Shown one piece after another: positions 1-5,467 of a stretch of DNA of 5,491 nt. Both the position numbers and the translations under genes were made by a program. The stretch spans positions 1 through 5,491 of the forward strand of contig DAOWJM010000039.1 of NCBI GenBank assembly GCA_030640325.1. Reading direction: 5' to 3'. Origin of the DNA: Dehalococcoidia bacterium. Lineage in GTDB: Bacteria > Chloroflexota > Dehalococcoidia > Dehalococcoidales > BS750m-G39. The notes below the pieces were generated by a model. That model made no database searches. It saw only the letters and a program-made list of their open reading frames with translations, and was not told the DNA's origin. How positions within the stretch are numbered: the stretch's first letter is position 1; every line of letters starts with the position of its first letter.

Positions 1-209
1 ACCTCAACCGCTGTCAGCACCCTGAAGCCAGCGTCCTTGGCATTCTTCCAGCCCTCGCTTCCCTCAGCCTCAGCCACTATTACCTGGCAGCCGCTATCCC
101 TGAGGTTTTGAGCCTGGGCATGCCCCTGACTCCCATATCCGATAATGCCCACCACCTTTCCTTCGAGCAAGGTCAGGTTGGCATCGCTCTCATAATATAT
201 CTTAGCCAT
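1..209 (-). CDS. ilvC: Ketol-acid reductoisomerase, N-terminal part (cut by window edge)
   Basis: The enzyme isomerises and reduces 2-acetolactate or 2-aceto-2-hydroxybutyrate to the dihydroxy acid, using Mg2+ and NAD(P)H; it is the second common step of Val/Leu/Ile synthesis, in the cytoplasm. Only 69 codons plus two bases are present; the family is usually about 330 residues, so the C-terminal knotted domain lies outside. The visible protein begins MAKIYYESDANLTLLEG and has the Rossmann dinucleotide motif GYGSQGHAQAQNL at residues 24-36. The loop after the second strand (residues 46-53) reads AEAEGSEG. It lacks the Arg and the final Ser that usually contact the NADPH 2'-phosphate and carries three Glu instead (see findings). 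The ATG at 207-209 follows a strong AAAGGAG site with 7-base spacing. It is last in the visible operon, 22 bases after ilvN. Identification is secure; cofactor preference is inference. Confidence 0.96.
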   Translation of the reverse strand, partial: MAKIYYESDANLTLLEGKVVGIIGYGSQGHAQAQNLRDSGCQVIVAEAEGSEGWKNAKDAGFRVLTAVE

Positions 210-216
210 AATTTAT

Positions 217-223
217 CTCCTTT
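217..223 (-). promoter_or_regulatory. Ribosome binding site of ilvC
   Basis: AAAGGAG on the minus strand lies 7 bases before the ilvC ATG, inside the short ilvN-ilvC gap. It fixes the ilvC start and shows that ilvC is initiated independently. The gap has no promoter-like or terminator-like sequence, so ilvC should be co-transcribed with ilvN. Confidence 0.85.
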
Positions 224-231
224 GTTTTTAT

Positions 232-783
232 TTATCGGGATGTTTTCTGTCCTTTAGCCTGAGCCTTAGGTGACTTTTTCTCCACCGGGAGCGAGCCTGA
301 AGCACCTCGAGCCATAGCTATACGCCCGGTCCTGGATATTTCCTTGATACCAAAACCACGAAGCAAATTAAGCAAGGAATTGATTTTGTCCTCGTCGCCA
401 GTAACTTCAATGGTTACTGAATCAGAGGCAACATCTACTATATTTGCCCTGAAAATATCCACAATCTCAATAATCTCACTTCTGGTAGAGGAGGTGGCTT
501 TTACCTTAATCAATGCCAGTTCCCGAGCAATCATGTCATCTCCGGTAATATCAGAGACCTTGATTACATCTACCACCTTATCCAGTTGCTTCCTAACCTG
601 TTCCACCATGGTGGTTGTCCCATCGACGACAATAGTCATGCGCGATAAATGGGGCACTTCACTGCGTCCTACGGCAATGCTTTCAATATTGAAGCTACGC
701 CTTCGGAAAAGGCTTGCCATCCGGTTAAGCACCCCGGGCTTATCCTCTACCAGGGCGATTAGGGTGTGCTTCGTCGTGACCAT
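232..783 (-). CDS. ilvN: Acetolactate synthase regulatory (small) subunit
   Basis: This is the regulatory subunit of acetohydroxyacid synthase. It activates the catalytic IlvB subunit and in this family transmits feedback inhibition, usually by valine. It has 183 residues. An N-terminal ACT domain (about 5-80) contains EDKPGVLNRMASLF and FNIESIAVG. Gly17 and Asn32 align with the valine-site Gly14 and Asn29 of E. coli IlvH, while the position of E. coli Ser17 is Asn20. SRMTIVVDG (47-55) and the second, C-terminal domain (about 84-157, with ALIKVKA and RTGRIAMARG) also match the family. Residues after about 160 form a Lys/Ser/Ala-rich tail (PVEKKSPKAQAKGQKTSR) not needed by the fold. The ATG at 781-783 follows GAGGTG with 5-base spacing and overlaps the end of ilvB by 25 bases, suggesting translational coupling and balanced subunit production. 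E. coli names for this subunit also include ilvH. Confidence 0.96.
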   Translation of the reverse strand: MVTTKHTLIALVEDKPGVLNRMASLFRRRSFNIESIAVGRSEVPHLSRMTIVVDGTTTMVEQVRKQLDKVVDVIKVSDITGDDMIARELALIKVKATSSTRSEIIEIVDIFRANIVDVASDSVTIEVTGDEDKINSLLNLLRGFGIKEISRTGRIAMARGASGSLPVEKKSPKAQAKGQKTSR

Positions 784-2468
784 GCTGGCACCTCTTTTCT
801 GGGTTCTTCAAGAACTTCGGCTAAAGCCGCCCCCGGCGGCACCATAGGATAAACATTCTCCTCTGGTTCTATCATAAAATCAATCAGGAAAGGACCTTGC
901 TCCTCCATTGCCTTTTCAATAGCCGGAACCACCTCTTCCTTATGTTTAACCCTTAACCCGGGAAAGCCATATGCCTCAGCAATCTTTACAAAGTCCGGAC
1001 CGCTCAGGGGTGTGGCTACATATCGCTTTTTATAGAACATCTCCTGCCACTGCCTCACCATTCCCAAATAGCCGTTATTCATGATGGCTATCTTAACTGC
1101 TACCTTTTCTTGAACTATGGTGGCTAACTCCTGAATTGTCATCTGAAAACCACCATCGCCAGCTATACACCAGACAGTCTCATCAGGACAGCCCACCTTA
1201 GCCCCCATAGCTGCTGGAAGCTCAAATCCCATAGGCCCCAATCCGCCTGCTGAGATTAGACTATTTGGCTTATTATACCAGTAGTGTTGGGCTGCCCACA
1301 TCTGGTTCTGACCTACTCCAGTAACAATAATAGCCTCGCCCTGTGTTACCTCATATATCTTGCGAATGACAAACTGGGGCAGGAGCCCTTCACTATCCCT
1401 GATAACTGTTGAGGGATGCTCCTTTCGCCAGTCGTCAAGCTGCTGAACCCAATCAATATGTTCAGTGGAAATAATTAGCTTATTTAATTCCTGAAGGACA
1501 GCTTTCACATCGCCAACAATGGGCACATCCACGCGCACGTTTTTACCTATCTCTGCCGGGTCTATATCAATATGGATGATATGGGCATGGGGGGCAAAGC
1601 CACTTACCTTAGCCGTAGCTCTATCATCAAACCTCATCCCGATAGCGATAATAAGGTCTGCAGCATCAACCGCCATGTTAGCATAAGCCATACCGTGCAT
1701 CCCCAGCATCCCATAACTTAAAACATGAGACTCAGGGAAACAACTAATGCCGAGCAAAGTTGTGATTACCGGTATTTGCGCACTCTCAGCCAGTTGCTTA
1801 AGTTCATTATATGCCCCGGAGATGATTACCCCTCTGCCAGCAATAATAAGAGGTCGCTGAGCCTCATTTATGAGCTTAGCTGCTTTCTTAATCTGTGCTG
1901 GGTGTCCTTGGAGCGTTGGTTTATAGCCGGGCAAATCAACCTTGCTCGGGTAGTGAAATTCAGCCTGGTCTATGAAGACGTCTCTGGGCACATCAATGAG
2001 CACTGGTCCAGGTCGACCACTCCTGGCTAGATAGAAAGCCTCTTTAAATATGCTGGGCAATGAAGCCACATCAAGAACAAGATAGTTATGCTTGGTGATA
2101 GGCAGAGTGATGCCGGTGATATCTACCTCCTGAAAGGCGTCCTTGCCAATAAAGGGTCTGGCAACCTGACCGGTTATAGCCACTACAGGCACCGAATCAA
2201 GGTGGGCATTGGCAATACCGGTTACCAGATTGGTAGCACCGGGACCTGAGGTAGCGAAGCATACCCCCACCTTCCCTGTAGCTCTAGCATAGCCGTCGGC
2301 AGCGTGGGCTGCCCCCTGCTCATGGCGCACCAGAATATGGCGAAGTTGAGGATATTGAGGGAGGGTATCATATAGCGGTAGAATAGCTCCGCCGAGGATA
2401 CCAAAAATAACCTCTACCCCTTCCCTTACCAGACTTTCACATATCATTTGAGCCCCGGTCATCTTCAT
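759..2468 (-). CDS. ilvB: Acetolactate synthase catalytic (large) subunit
   Basis: This ThDP-dependent acetohydroxyacid synthase condenses two pyruvates to 2-acetolactate, or pyruvate with 2-ketobutyrate to 2-aceto-2-hydroxybutyrate. From ATG 2468 it has 569 residues, normal for the family. The N-terminal pyrimidine-binding domain has the catalytic Glu50 in RHEQGAAHAADGYAR. The central domain has the FAD-associated GMRFDDR (277-283). The C-terminal ThDP domain has GDGGFQM (437-443) and closing NN (464-465), the GDG-X-NN cofactor motif. MVRQW with Trp474 supports AHAS rather than the catabolic ALS. Two local departures from common family sequence are noted in findings: GILGG near residue 24 and GLGPMGFELPAA near 410. 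A longer GTG-initiated reading (from 2486) exists, but AAAGGAG sits 5 bases before ATG 2468, so the shorter form is preferred. The gene starts 10 bases after ilvD stops and overlaps ilvN by 25 bases. The C-terminus carries a short tail ending AWSRRSTP within that overlap. Confidence 0.96.
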   Translation of the reverse strand: MKMTGAQMICESLVREGVEVIFGILGGAILPLYDTLPQYPQLRHILVRHEQGAAHAADGYARATGKVGVCFATSGPGATNLVTGIANAHLDSVPVVAITGQVARPFIGKDAFQEVDITGITLPITKHNYLVLDVASLPSIFKEAFYLARSGRPGPVLIDVPRDVFIDQAEFHYPSKVDLPGYKPTLQGHPAQIKKAAKLINEAQRPLIIAGRGVIISGAYNELKQLAESAQIPVITTLLGISCFPESHVLSYGMLGMHGMAYANMAVDAADLIIAIGMRFDDRATAKVSGFAPHAHIIHIDIDPAEIGKNVRVDVPIVGDVKAVLQELNKLIISTEHIDWVQQLDDWRKEHPSTVIRDSEGLLPQFVIRKIYEVTQGEAIIVTGVGQNQMWAAQHYWYNKPNSLISAGGLGPMGFELPAAMGAKVGCPDETVWCIAGDGGFQMTIQELATIVQEKVAVKIAIMNNGYLGMVRQWQEMFYKKRYVATPLSGPDFVKIAEAYGFPGLRVKHKEEVVPAIEKAMEEQGPFLIDFMIEPEENVYPMVPPGAALAEVLEEPRKEVPAWSRRSTP

Positions 2469-2473
2469 AATAG

Positions 2474-2480
2474 CTCCTTT
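2474..2480 (-). promoter_or_regulatory. Ribosome binding site deciding the ilvB start
   Basis: AAAGGAG overlaps the ilvD stop codon (TAA at 2481-2479) and lies 5 bases before ATG 2468. A GTG at 2486 in the same frame lies upstream of this site and has no comparable site of its own. The arrangement favours ATG 2468 and suggests that ribosomes finishing ilvD help initiate ilvB. Confidence 0.8.
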
Positions 2481-4158
2481 ATCCACTGAACACTGCCCCG
2501 GTGCTAGCTGAAGTTACTTTTTCTGCATAGTACTTGAGATAGCCTGTTTTTACTTTAGGCTCGAACTCAGCTAGTTGTGACAGACGCTCAGCTCTCTCTT
2601 TATCACTTAGCTCTACATCAAGCTTATGATTTGGAATATCAATCTTTATTATATCCCCATTCCTTAAAACGGCAATAGGTCCACGGCTGGCTGCCTCAGG
2701 GGAGACATGTCCAATAGCTGCCCCACGAGTTGCTCCGGAAAAACGCCCGTCAGTTATCAGGGCTACCTCTTTATCCATACCCATGCCGCTCAGAAGGGAG
2801 GTAGGGGTGAGCATCTCCCTCATCCCAGGTCCTCCTTTAGGTCCTTCATAACGAATGACTACTATTTCCCCCGACTTTATGCTGCCACCCATAATAGCAG
2901 AGGTAGCCTCTTCTTCGGAGTCAAAAACCCTGGCTGCTCCCCGATGAACCATCATTTCAGGGGCTACCGCTGCCCTCTTCACCACGGCGCCCTCTGGTGC
3001 CAGATTGCCAAAAAGGATAGCAATACCTCCTGTAGGTGAATGAGCATTGGCAACGGAGCGGATAACCTCTTTATCCCTAACTCGGCTGTCGGCGATAATC
3101 TCAGCCACCGATTTTCCTGATACTGTTTTCGAATCTAGGTTTAATAACTCCTTTAACTGTTTCATCACTGCGGCTACGCCACCAGCACGGTCTAAATCCT
3201 CAAGGTGATAATCGCCGGTCGGTCTTAGCTTGGACAAGTGAGGAGTGCGTTGGCTGATTTGGTTTACCATTGACAGTGAGAAATCAACCCCAGCCTCATG
3301 AGCCACTGCCATAAGGTGCAGAACTGAATTGGTGCTACCACCTAATGCCATATCAACAGCGAAGGCATTATGAATAGAATCCTTAGTTACAATATCTCTG
3401 GGGCAGATGTCATCAGCCAGAAGCTCCATAACCTGCTGCCCCGCTCTTTTGGCTAGCTGGAGCCGCCGGGCATCAACTGCTGGGATAGTGCCATTGCCCA
3501 CCAGTCCCATTCCCAGGGCTTCAGTCAGGCAATTCATGGTGTTGGCGGTGAACATTCCAGAACAACTGCCGCAGCCGGGGCAAGCAAACTCCTCCAGCTG
3601 CTCCAACTCCTTCTGAGTCATTTTTCCAGCGGCTACCTTTCCCACTGCCTCAAAGATAGAGCTGAGGTCGAGCTTTTCCACTTTGCCATTATTGTCCAGG
3701 CGCCCCGCTAGCATTGGACCACCGCTGATGAAGATAGCTGGTAGATTCAATCTTACCGCTGCCATGAGCATCCCAGGGATTATTTTGTCACAATTGGGAA
3801 TAAAAACCAGGGCATCAAAAGCATGAGCCTCAGCCACTATCTCCACTGAATCAGCTATTAATTCGCGGCTGGGAAGGCTATATTTCATACCTGGGTGGTT
3901 CATAGCAATGCCATCACATACAGCAATAGTATTGATCTCAAAGGGGACACCCCCGCCACTCCACACTCCAGCCTTAACCGCCTCAGCAATTTTGGGTAGA
4001 TGTATATGTCCGGGGACAATCTCGCTGAAGCTGTTGATAACGCCGATAAGGGGCTTATCAATGTCAGCCCGCCTCCAGCCTACGGCGTGCAATAAAGCCC
4101 GGTGAGGAGCACGCTCTATGCCTCGTTTAACGGTATCGCTTTTCATACTCTTTCCCAT
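2479..4158 (-). CDS. ilvD: Dihydroxy-acid dehydratase
   Basis: This Fe-S and Mg2+-dependent enzyme dehydrates 2,3-dihydroxy-isovalerate and 2,3-dihydroxy-3-methylvalerate to the keto acids that are transaminated to Val and Ile. It has 559 residues, the usual length. Visible motifs are NSFSEIVPGH (42-51), NTIAVCDGIAMNHPGMKYSLPSRE, PNCDK (121-125, with the metal-site Asp124 and the Lys125 that is carbamylated in the family), CPGCGSCSGMFTANTMNC (193-210) and TDGRFSGATRG (469-479), with Ser474 as the likely base. Cluster cysteines are Cys123 and Cys199. The third position, Cys in [2Fe-2S] enzymes, is Gly50, as in the oxygen-sensitive E. coli enzyme. The start is not fully settled: ATG 4158 has a weak AGGA 11 bases upstream, while the in-frame ATG 4146 gives MKSDTVKRG, which matches where many relatives begin. 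It is the first structural gene of the operon, 20 bases past the attenuator terminator. Confidence 0.96.
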   Translation of the reverse strand: MGKSMKSDTVKRGIERAPHRALLHAVGWRRADIDKPLIGVINSFSEIVPGHIHLPKIAEAVKAGVWSGGGVPFEINTIAVCDGIAMNHPGMKYSLPSRELIADSVEIVAEAHAFDALVFIPNCDKIIPGMLMAAVRLNLPAIFISGGPMLAGRLDNNGKVEKLDLSSIFEAVGKVAAGKMTQKELEQLEEFACPGCGSCSGMFTANTMNCLTEALGMGLVGNGTIPAVDARRLQLAKRAGQQVMELLADDICPRDIVTKDSIHNAFAVDMALGGSTNSVLHLMAVAHEAGVDFSLSMVNQISQRTPHLSKLRPTGDYHLEDLDRAGGVAAVMKQLKELLNLDSKTVSGKSVAEIIADSRVRDKEVIRSVANAHSPTGGIAILFGNLAPEGAVVKRAAVAPEMMVHRGAARVFDSEEEATSAIMGGSIKSGEIVVIRYEGPKGGPGMREMLTPTSLLSGMGMDKEVALITDGRFSGATRGAAIGHVSPEAASRGPIAVLRNGDIIKIDIPNHKLDVELSDKERAERLSQLAEFEPKVKTGYLKYYAEKVTSASTGAVFSG

Positions 4159-4178
4159 CTAACGTTATTTCCTGTTAT

Positions 4179-4206
4179 AAAAAAAGCCGCCCCGGTGAGG
4201 ACGGCT
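4179..4206 (-). terminator. Intrinsic terminator of the ilv leader (attenuator)
   Basis: On the minus strand AGCCGTCCT (4206-4198) pairs with GGGGCGGCT (4193-4185), giving 9 base pairs including two G-U pairs and a CACC loop. A run of seven T (4185-4179) follows directly. This is a textbook Rho-independent terminator, but it sits after a strong promoter and 20 bases before ilvD in the same orientation, so it must be conditional for the operon to be expressed. It is also the only terminator seen downstream of rpiB, so it may stop read-through from that gene as well. Confidence 0.9.
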
Positions 4207-4244
4207 CCTGTTTGAGACGAAACCCCACTCACGGGCTCTGTTTC
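4194..4244 (-). promoter_or_regulatory. Alternative pairing segments of the attenuator (protector / antiterminator)
   Basis: Pairings worked out by hand. Protector 1:2: GAAAC (4244-4240) with GTTTC (4223-4219), and CCC (4235-4233) with GGG (4226-4224), closing on a GTGAGT loop. Antiterminator 2:3, two mutually exclusive options: GTGGGG (4228-4223) with CCTCAC (4200-4195), or GTGAG (4232-4228) with CTCAC (4199-4195), extended by CCC with GGG across a bulged C. Either would remove bases needed for the terminator stem. A ribosome stalled on the Val/Leu/Ile codons would cover segment 1 and leave segment 2 free. One reaching the stop codon at 4231-4229 would mask segment 2 and let the terminator fold. 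The pairings are visible in the sequence; their stability is not computed. Confidence 0.65.
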
Positions 4245-4282
4245 ATAACGATAAGTACCAAGGTAACATTCTGCTCGTTCAT
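4229..4282 (-). CDS. ilv operon leader (attenuation) peptide, 17 aa
   Basis: This short ORF reads MNEQNVTLVLIVMKQSP, then TGA. Residues 6-12 (VTLVLIV) contain six branched-chain residues out of seven, coded by GTT, TTG, GTA, CTT, ATC and GTT, so the ribosome would sense Val, Leu and Ile tRNA charging together. It lies between a strong promoter and a terminator hairpin upstream of ilvD, exactly where leader peptides of attenuated ilv operons sit. No Shine-Dalgarno sequence precedes the ATG, and the predicted transcript start is only about 0-2 bases upstream, so initiation may be leaderless. The peptide probably has no function apart from being translated. An overlapping out-of-frame ORF (MLPWYLSL, 4269-4243) is a weaker alternative. 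The call rests on codon content and position; no conservation test was possible. Confidence 0.8.
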   Translation of the reverse strand: MNEQNVTLVLIVMKQSP

Positions 4283-4290
4283 TACAAGAT

Positions 4291-4319
4291 AAGATAGCAT
4301 AGTTCCTATTTATTGTCAA
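4291..4319 (-). promoter_or_regulatory. Sigma-70 type promoter of the ilv operon
   Basis: The -35 is TTGACA (4319-4314), a perfect match. The spacer is exactly 17 bases and the -10 is TATCTT (4296-4291), with TG-C directly before it giving an extended -10. The predicted transcript start is about 4284-4282. It lies 33 bases after the rpiB stop and drives the leader peptide and ilvD-B-N-C. The high promoter quality fits an operon whose output is set downstream by attenuation rather than by an activator. Confidence 0.88.
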
Positions 4320-4351
4320 CCACCTTCTCCTTAAAGATTATCTGTCCGCCT

Positions 4352-4786
4352 TTAGCCCTCCATAGCCTTTATCTTGTCTACCCGGCGCTGGTGTCTTCTG
4401 CCTTCAAACTCAGTACTAAGATAAGCTTGAACGATTTCGGCTATTCCCTCCTGCCCCCTCCCTGCCCCTAAACAGAGGATATTGGCATCATTATGCTGGC
4501 GAGCCCGGCGAGCGCTGAAGGCATCATGACACAGGGCGGCTCTGATTCCCTTAACCTTATTAGCGGCGATGCTCATACCGATGCCGGTATCGCATATTAA
4601 AATACCGCATTCAAAATCACCCTTGGCTACTCTTTCAGCCACCTTTTGGGCAATATCGGGGTAGTCTACTGGGTCAGCGGTATAGCAGCCAAGGTCCTCA
4701 CAGCTATGCCCCATTTGAGTGATTAGCTTTATAATAGATTGCTTAAGGTTCAGCCCTCTATGGTCACAGCCAATGGCAATATGCAT
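4352..4786 (-). CDS. rpiB: Ribose-5-phosphate isomerase B
   Basis: This enzyme interconverts ribose 5-phosphate and ribulose 5-phosphate in the non-oxidative pentose phosphate pathway; the RpiB/LacAB family is unrelated to RpiA. From ATG 4786 the protein has 144 residues, typical of the family. It starts MHIAIGCDHRG, with Asp8-His9 of the substrate site. It has DYPDIAQKV (41-49), the catalytic Cys65 in GILICDTGIGMSIAANK, GIRAALCHD, RQHNDANILCLG with the ring-opening His98, and EFEGRRHQRRV near the end. Relatives usually have CGTG at the catalytic loop; here it is CDTG. A longer TTG-initiated reading from 4813 is rejected because GGAGGGAGG lies 8 bases before ATG 4786. The gene follows the TsaC/Sua5 gene by 4 bases, so the two form an operon. 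LacA/LacB isomerases share the fold, but no lactose or galactose genes are nearby. Confidence 0.94.
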   Translation of the reverse strand: MHIAIGCDHRGLNLKQSIIKLITQMGHSCEDLGCYTADPVDYPDIAQKVAERVAKGDFECGILICDTGIGMSIAANKVKGIRAALCHDAFSARRARQHNDANILCLGAGRGQEGIAEIVQAYLSTEFEGRRHQRRVDKIKAMEG

Positions 4787-4790
4787 CACC

Positions 4791-5435
4791 TTAGCCTCCC
4801 TCCGTAAACGCAATGCTCGGGCATACTCGCTTTAGTTCCTCCCTTGATATAGCGCCTTCCCGCAAAATCAGGGGGGTCTCCCCGGTCAAATCAACTATAG
4901 TAGATTCCTTGCCGCCCGGGCATCTGCCGCCATCAATAATCAGGTCTACCTTATCACCCAGTTGAGTGCGGACCTCATCGGCAGTCAATGCACTTGGCTT
5001 GCCACTCAGGTTGGCGCTTGTGCCCACAATAGGAGCACCCAGCCCTCGGGCAAGGGCAACAGGGACAGGGTGGGCAGGAATGCGGACTGCCACTGTTTTA
5101 CCCTCGCCAGTGATGATGTCTGGGACCGATTCGGACTTGTGTAACACTATGGTCAGGGCACCAGGCAAAAATTCGTCGGCTAAGAGCCAGGCAACCTGGG
5201 GCACCGGCTGGGCAACCTCACCTATCTGAGATTTATCAGCGAGAAGCAATGGCAGTGCCATACTGCGTGGTCGCTCCTTTACCCGATAAACCCGCTCCAC
5301 AGCATGACCAATGCTGATACAGGCACCCAGACCATAGACAGTATCGGTGGGAAAGGCAACTATACCCCCCTGTTTAAGGACAGAGATACCTTGCTCAACC
5401 TGCTGTTGGATGGATAAAGACAGCTTATTCCCCAT
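4791..5435 (-). CDS. L-threonylcarbamoyladenylate synthase (TsaC/Sua5/YwlC, YrdC domain)
   Basis: This enzyme makes threonylcarbamoyl-AMP from threonine, bicarbonate and ATP, the first step of the t6A modification at position 37 of tRNAs that read ANN codons. The 214-residue protein is essentially one YrdC domain. It has GGIVAFPTDTVYGLGA (23-38), KERPRSMALPLLL (53-65), PGALTIVL, VAVRIPAHP (116-123), VGTSANLSGKPS (137-148), GGKESTIVDL (174-183) and LREG (191-194). It lacks the extra C-terminal Sua5 domain of the roughly 340-residue proteins. ATG 5435 is preferred over GTG 5465. It leaves the usual 20-odd residues before the GGIVAFPT strand, and the predicted promoter would start transcripts about 14 bases before it, downstream of the GTG. 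The ribosome site (AAAGG, 3 bases away) is poor. It lies upstream of rpiB in a two-gene unit. The family is certain; the exact symbol (tsaC, sua5 or ywlC) is not. Confidence 0.94.
   Translation of the reverse strand: MGNKLSLSIQQQVEQGISVLKQGGIVAFPTDTVYGLGACISIGHAVERVYRVKERPRSMALPLLLADKSQIGEVAQPVPQVAWLLADEFLPGALTIVLHKSESVPDIITGEGKTVAVRIPAHPVPVALARGLGAPIVGTSANLSGKPSALTADEVRTQLGDKVDLIIDGGRCPGGKESTIVDLTGETPLILREGAISREELKRVCPSIAFTEGG
4795..4803 (-). promoter_or_regulatory. Ribosome binding site deciding the rpiB start
   Basis: GGAGGGAGG on the minus strand lies 8 bases before ATG 4786 and inside the last codons of the TsaC/Sua5 gene. It is the strongest Shine-Dalgarno sequence in the window. It shows that rpiB begins MHIAIGCDHRG and not at the upstream TTG (4813). 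Confidence 0.85.
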
Positions 5436-5450
5436 AGCCCTTTCTTCTTG

Positions 5451-5467
5451 ACCACAGTATACCACAG
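5451..5467 (-). repeat. 7-bp direct repeat CTGTGGT-ATA-CTGTGGT over the -10 region
   Basis: Two identical copies of CTGTGGT (5467-5461 and 5457-5451, minus strand) are separated by ATA, so they repeat every 10 bases, about one helical turn. The -10 hexamer lies across the junction. The repeat itself is plain in the sequence; a role as a protein binding site is only a possibility. Confidence 0.5.

Noticed and set aside
68..81. GCCTCAGCCACTAT in ilvC matching a 14-base string in ilvD near 3829-3842
   Set aside because: Both copies encode an IVAEA peptide in unrelated proteins, so the match is a coincidence of coding rather than a repeat element.
344..847. Long plus-strand open frame opposite ilvN and the end of ilvB
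   Set aside because: It mirrors a highly conserved coding gene on the other strand, has no ribosome site or recognisable domain, and its Ser/Thr/Ile-rich product is typical of an antisense shadow.
2707..3039. Plus-strand open frame opposite ilvD
   Set aside because: The dehydratase on the minus strand is unambiguous here and the plus-strand product resembles no protein family.
4249..4262. TTGGTAC resembling the TGGTAC core of a T-box leader
   Set aside because: It lies inside the leader ORF, about 45 bases before the terminator, and the whole leader is only about 105 bases. There is no room for the specifier and stem structures of a T-box, and the terminator's partner sequences lie elsewhere.
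4243..4269. Eight-residue ORF MLPWYLSL with three TTA leucine codons overlapping the leader peptide
   Set aside because: It is shorter, has only Leu among the branched-chain residues and has no ribosome site. The VTLVLIV frame explains the operon context better.
4143..4319. 58-codon minus-strand frame starting at a TTG, preceded by AAGGAG with 7-base spacing and ending in ATGA with the second ilvD ATG
   Set aside because: It runs through the promoter, terminator stem and T-run, its start codon is part of the -35 hexamer, and the product has no recognisable features. Most likely chance, though the good ribosome site is noted.
4332..4354. Possible hairpin TAAAG/CTTTA after the rpiB stop
   Set aside because: It has only five A/T-rich pairs, a 13-base loop and no T-run, so it is not a credible terminator.
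4787..4813. N-terminal extension of rpiB from a TTG codon
   Set aside because: The extension MRLRREAKV overlaps the ribosome site and the end of the upstream gene, and the family begins at MHIAIGCDHRG.
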